From Cristatella mucedo (Eukaryota; Bryozoa; Phylactolaemata; Cristatellidae), in assembly GCA_009760855.2 (NCBI GenBank), contig WPIO01000062.1:452501-516500 (forward strand): 64,000 bases of DNA. Direction: 5' to 3'. Made by a program: the position numbers and the translations under genes. Position 1 is the stretch's first letter. The number at the start of each line of letters is the position of its first letter. Shown here in pieces: positions 59,191 through 64,000 of this stretch. The notes below the pieces were generated by a model. That model did no database searches and had not been told where the DNA came from. It was given only the letters and a program-made list of their open reading frames with translations.

Positions 59191-61474
59191 AGGGTAGGTA
59201 GGGAAGGCAGGGTTTAGGGTAGAGGAAGGATTGGAGGGAGGGACGAAGGGAAGGAAGGAAGGGAGGAGGGAGAGACATGGATGGAGTAGGGATGGAGGCG
59301 AGGAGAGAGCTAGGGACCAGTATTGCGATGCCAGTAGTGTGCTGGATGTGTTAAGTATGTTATACTAGCTGAGTTCGCTTGGAAAACTGCGGTACAGGAA
59401 ACATTCCAATTTATCGCATATTTTTGAATGTTTGCGGCCACCTGCGGCCACCTGCGGCCACTCTTCATTGTTTGTGGAATGGCTGCACGTTTTATCTGGC
59501 ATCGTTGACTTGTATCGACTCCTGCGACCTTAGAGATATCATGGAGAGAAAGGAGATTTAATCCTCCTCCTTGTATTCTTCTATCGTTTCTCTAGCGAGG
59601 GAAAAAATCGGCCAGGAATCTCCGGGTATCCGAGCTACTTAAATCTTCATCGTGCCGACTCAGACAAGTATACATTCATTTTAATTGAATTAGATAGAAT
59701 GTTGCTGCTGCACATTTTCCTTGTTTCGAGAGTCGTTGTCGAAGATACGGGATCAAATGTTTGGGTCAGCACATGCAGACAGGATTGGGCGAAGCACGCG
59801 AATTTCGGATGGTATGCGCTCCGAGCTCGAGACTTTTGTTGGTGACTCAGCTAAGCCGCAACTCATTAGCTGCCCCCCCCCCGCCACAGGCTCCTCGTAG
59901 TAGAGAGGCAGACCGCTGCCAGTTCCGGTCATACGGATCGGGGGAGCAAGGGCTGGCTATCTATTGCATATCAGCCTCGAAGGTCGAAGTCGGAAGAGGG
60001 AAATAAAACCGCAAATATCGAGTTGGGCGTAATTGGCAGGACACTTTTCGAATAGAACGTCGCCAGACTCAGCCGAGCGCTGCTGCCTGCCGCGTCGTGC
60101 ACTGGGCTGCTCCAAAAATGCCGTAATCATACCGAGATCCAAGCAGGTGGAACTGACGACATATCACCTCAAGTGTGTAGTGCTACTAACGCACAGCAAT
60201 GTAACGTGGTGCAATAAGTCAGACGCCGTACACATTTGATCATATCGTAGGACCATGGCATTCCTGATTTGATTAAAAGGGTCACTAGGAAAAGAAACAA
60301 AAAGAGAAGCTACCGTTTGCTGCTTAAAACTCAAATGAAATCTTGCTCGGCTTATAGAGTGGCTGTATGAGAAAAAGTACTTCGCAGTCGACTAGTAGCC
60401 GATGGCGCTGGCTGCCACAGTGGTGCCATCTGCTTCTGAAGCTCAGACAGTCACCGAGTTCTCGGCTCTTCTCCTCTTCTCCTCTTCTCATTCGCACATG
60501 AGTACGATGAAACAATAGTGCACTGTTCCACTGTATCGATACAACTGGCGCTAACGGTTCAGCCAGACGAAAAGTTGCCGTTGTAATCGTCGGTCATTGC
60601 GACGAAATCTCAAGGCTACAGTTAGGAGACTTCACGTGATTCGGTGCTCGCTGACTCGACTCAGCTAAATTCTGCCAGGTAGCGTGCGACCTCTGGTTCG
60701 CAAAAAACCCAAACGGCATTTCTGTGAGAGTCAAAGTGGTGGGCATCAAAAGCAATAGCGAAAACTATTTAGAGCTTCTTTTGGGCTCGTCAAGATTGCT
60801 TGAACGCCAGGCAACACACTCTGTGCCTCTCTGTCTGTGCTCTCACCGGCCAATCCGCTCATCGGACCACCCGCCTCCTTGATTACCTGTCTCTGAGAAC
60901 GTAATTGCTTAACCGTGGCCAATGCGGATAACCGAGCGTGTCTGTCTGCCTTCTCTGTCTGCACGGTGATGCACCCCTAAAGTAGCCAGTGGTGGTGGCT
61001 TGCGGGGGGGGGGAGGGAGACCGGCGATGAGGCAAATATGGCGGCTCCCTTCAAGGCTCGCCGGCGCTGGCATCCGAGGGCCTTCGGCGAGCTGCGTCGA
61101 ACGTTGAGGGCGCTGAAGCGACGCACACAAATTTATGGGACGAATGACTTTACATGCCAGCTGCTATTAAAATGTTCAGCTGATTAGCAGGCTAAAAGTT
61201 TTCACCACAAAATCCACGAATTCACTGCGTCGGACTTGAAAAGTAGTTCCCGGTTCAGCTCGTATTTGGCCCTTGGGATACTAGGTGCATCCATTCAAAC
61301 GAGGTTCCTCCAAGCTAGAATCGTTGGCTTCGCCAGAACAATTATGGTGCTGCCGCCTGCGACGCTCAAATCTCCAGCTTAAAGCAGCATGGATGATGCT
61401 TAGCTACATTATGAATAAGGGGAATTTTTGAAAAAATACTATGACACTCTGTATCGCTGGATCAAGTACCACCC
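59191..61474. other. No recognisable gene
   Basis: A short GCGGCCACCT triplicate occurs at about 59436-59461. Poly-C and poly-G runs occur at about 59871-59882 and 61003-61012. Frames are short and lack domains. Confidence 0.4.
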
Positions 61475-61475
61475 T

Positions 61476-61710
61476 AAGTCTTAGCCAAGCTCGCTTATTC
61501 TTAATCGCACATTCGCTTACCCTTAACCCTCGGTTAAGGGTAAGGGTTAAGGTTAAGGACAAGTCTTAGCCAAGGGGTAAGGCGCTCGCTCTTCTCGACC
61601 CAAATAGTGGGTTTCTGTCCTTTAGTGGGCAATCCTTGGTTGCCAACTGAAAGTGGTGGTCGCCGCTAAGGCACTTCTGCCGCTACACAAATGAGGCTAC
61701 TGAGGCATTT
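61476..61710 (+). repeat. SINE family A with duplicated head and hairpin
   Basis: AAGTCTTAGCCAAG occurs at 61476-61489 and again at 61561-61574. The second copy leads into an intact SINE head (GGGGTAAGGCGCTCGCTC), then body GGGCAATCCTTGG, GTGGTGGTCGCCGCTAAGGC, CTTCTGCCGCTACACAAATG and AGGCTACTGAGG. Between the two heads lies a GGTTAAGGG-rich hairpin (61516-61544). Confidence 0.75.
61516..61544. repeat. Perfect 13-bp inverted repeat, 3-base loop
   Basis: CTTACCCTTAACC (61516-61528) is the exact reverse complement of GGTTAAGGGTAAG (61532-61544). Further GGGTTAA/GGTTAAGG units follow to about 61557. The TTAAGGG-like unit is reminiscent of telomeric repeats but is not a TTAGGG array. Confidence 0.9.
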
Positions 61711-62400
61711 AAAAATGTCACCCGTTCTCTGTCGGCCATTCGTCGCCTCGCCTAGAGTCAGCAGAGCTTTTTGAGGAACTTTGCAGTAAACTACTGGTGA
61801 GCGGTGACAGAACTCTGAACTACTGATGTACCGTCATTGATGTTCTATGCTCTTGGGTGACAATTTTTTTCCGCCAAAGACCTACTAAAAACACGACTGA
61901 GATGACAGGAGGATTGAAATAGTATTACCACAGCAAGAGAACATCAAGGCTCTCGAGGGAAAAGGAAAACAAGAATACGTCTAATTGGTCTCAGTAGCCG
62001 AGTAATGCACGACATCTGAAACCAGATTCCGAGATAGCTAACATCCAAACCACTCATTGATTTTCGACAGCGAATGCAGGTCGGCCAGGCCTCACCGACT
62101 TGTTCGCTTTAAGTACGCTTGCGGAGGTCAGCACAGTGACTGTCCTTACTAACACCACGGAGTCGCACGATGTACAGCGACGCTGCTGAGCTGGACGCAG
62201 CCGTCATCCAGGCGCTATTCCAGCTGTTCTGAATTTTTGCCTCCGGCGTTAGAGAGGCCGGCATCCCGTTGTCACCGATCGCTTCTGCGCTCCTATTAGA
62301 AAGTGCGCACGATGAGATTTTCTCGAAAAATCAAGTATTTTAGTTAGCCTGCGCCAGCTCGTCGTGGCTGATCGCACCGTCGTGAAGCGTGCATAGTGTA
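61711..62400. other. No recognisable feature
   Basis: Unassigned; short frames only. Confidence 0.4.
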
Positions 62401-63010
62401 CGGCAAACGGGAGACAGCGAGAAGTTCAAAGCTGCAAGCAGGGTGACGTCTCGGGTCGGCTAGACAGGCTGCCCCGCCGCCATCCGGTCGGCTTTAGTGG
62501 GCGAGGTCAGGGTCAGTTACTGTACTCGCTCGAGCTCTCGCCAGCGCTTCATTTGTGACGCTCGAGCGGAACTGTTGCACCCTACCCCGTCCGTGTCCAC
62601 CTTCGGCGTATCTCACTCACGCCGTCGCCCAGCGACCCGCTCGTGTTCAGGCTGGTTATCGCCGGAAGTTGTTGAGTCAGTCTCTCGGTGTCGAGTGGCG
62701 AAAATGCAGGCTCGATGCTCATAGGCGCCGGTCAGCGAAGCGTGGCGCCGAGTATATCCGAGCTTTTCAGCGGCTCACGCTCATTCCATAGCTGACCGGA
62801 CTCGTTGTTTGCGAAGCCACCTCGCAGCGTCGGTGCTGCTGCAGCCGGTCGTAGCGTAGAGTGCACTAGAGCAGGCAGGCGGCTGCGCGCAGCCTTCGGC
62901 ATAGGCGACCTCGAGGGGAAATCGAGGCGAGAGCGACGTGAAATACGCAGAACCCTTACGCAGGTGAGCTCACTTCTACATCGGAGACCGTTCGGGCAGG
63001 CGCTAAGCGG
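62401..63010 (+). promoter_or_regulatory. CpG-rich patch with possible first exon
   Basis: CpG-dense on both strands, with a candidate donor ACGCAG|GTGAGCTC (GT at 62964-62965). Overlapping 75-140 codon frames on both strands are expected from composition. Because CpG-poor sequence surrounds it, a promoter is plausible; direction is uncertain and inferred from the donor only. Confidence 0.35.
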
Positions 63011-63273
63011 AGAACAGGCGCGCGAGGCTCGAGTAGATTGGGGCGCACGCGTGCCTCGTTCGAGCAGCCGTTTGAGGCAAAGGCGCGCATGCAAGTCGAA
63101 TCGTGGTCTGCTTACCAGGGCACGATCCACGTCGATGCAGCTTGGTGCGAGCATGCTTGGTTACGGTCGTTAAGCGCTTACTCTGCCTGGCGGCAGTAGG
63201 TCTCTTGAAAACAACGCACCACGCTCTAGCGGGCCGTGCACCGAACGTTTCGCTTTTAGATTCGAGGCTCTGA
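63011..63273. other. No recognisable feature
   Basis: Unassigned; still moderately CpG-rich. Confidence 0.4.
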
Positions 63274-63289
63274 CAATGATAATAATAAC

Positions 63290-63326
<37 letters not shown>

Positions 63327-63368
63327 CACTTGATAAAGCGCCCTCAGAGAACTCAATCTCAATTCCTA
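63274..63368 (-). mobile_element. LINE-alpha tail only, with AAT/ATT microsatellite
   Basis: AATAATAATAACAATAAT run (to 63325), then GCACTTGATAAAGCGCCCTC and AGAGAACTCAATCTCAATTC. This is the final ~40 bp of LINE-alpha plus its tail in minus orientation. Confidence 0.88.
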
Positions 63369-64000
63369 GGTGACAACACAAGCACGCGAAGGTTAGCTAC
63401 CGTCTCCTGCCATTGCCAACAGTCAGGGTTTGACACATTTCTTTATAAGGGGCTGGCGAGTAGAATAGCGAAACGGATGCGTGCTGACTTTGGTGATGCG
63501 AGCACTACAACTCAGATGTCTACAGCTTCAGACCCCCCCCGAGCTGCAGTTTGCTCTACTTCAACAGCCGACCCCCTCCCCCTACATCATATATACTCAT
63601 CTATCTAATGTCAAGGGCAAGTTAGGCAGGTCGTCGCCGTAGTCTCGGCTGTGCTGGTCGGCTGCAAGCTCCACTGCGAATTCTAACCGTGAAAACGTAC
63701 GAACCAACGATGAACTGGGCCTACGGCGTAGTAGGGGAGGATGTGTCGTAAAATAGCCCCACATTGTTTTTCTATCTTGCGTCCAGCCAACGTAGACCTC
63801 AGAACGGGAGCGGTCGTTACGAATTCCCAGTCCAAGCTACACGTAGCTGTTCGTTACTAGGAGTCGGAGATGTCTCTCGGGCTTTGCTCCGAGGATGCCG
63901 CCGTCGTGTACGTGAGTAGAGTGCTGGAGTTCATCCGTAGCATCTGGACACTGAGCCCGCCCGCCATCTCAGCTAGGCTCTCTGCCCACACCCGTCAGCT
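63369..64000. other. No recognisable feature
   Basis: Unassigned to the window end. Confidence 0.4.

Noticed and set aside
61506..61557. Telomere or interstitial telomeric repeat
   Set aside because: Only a few imperfect GGTTAAGGG units in a hairpin; no array of a single telomeric unit.

Overview
This window is from an animal (metazoan) nuclear genome, most likely an invertebrate. It shows a multi-exon gene with GT-AG introns, many dinucleotide and tetranucleotide microsatellites, tRNA-derived SINEs, decayed LINEs, a hAT-type transposase relic and an LTR element. There are no dense ORFs and no operons. The sequence alone does not identify the species.

The only protein-coding gene I can defend is the 3' part of a YAP/Yorkie transcriptional co-activator, the effector of the Hippo pathway, on the + strand. 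Five exons (21257-21468, 23226-23533, 26359-26686, 26838-26959, 30996-31052) join with matching phases into 341 codons plus a stop. They encode the end of WW1, a complete WW2, a Q/P/S-rich linker, a basic coiled coil, a LATS-type HxRxxS site, an acidic activation region and a C-terminal TWL PDZ-binding motif. The TEAD-binding N-terminus and the first half of WW1 are not found and probably lie before the window or in an unrecognised upstream exon.

Regions: 1-21 kb is non-coding, possibly upstream intron, with SINEs, LINE fragments, microsatellites and a roughly 930-bp palindrome at 4.1-5.04 kb. 21-32 kb is the YAP gene with repeat-laden introns. 32-54 kb is a transposon graveyard. It holds two LINE families, here called LINE-alpha (3' end ATT repeats) and LINE-beta (no ATT tail), a BED/hAT transposase pseudogene, a 2.06-kb LTR element nested in a LINE-beta copy, a tandem array of about 170-bp units, and GA and TATC microsatellites. 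54-64 kb is mostly unique sequence with two CpG-rich patches (about 55.5-56.4 and 62.4-63.0 kb). Each patch ends in a good splice donor, so they may be promoters or first exons of a gene to the right.

The repeats are related to one another. A tRNA-derived SINE (family B) carries the same 3' tail as LINE-alpha, the usual arrangement when a SINE borrows a LINE's retrotransposition machinery. I did not find a clearly new biological system. The most interesting items are the altered phosphodegron of the YAP protein, the large palindrome, the SINE/LINE tail sharing, the twin-priming inversion and the nested insertions.
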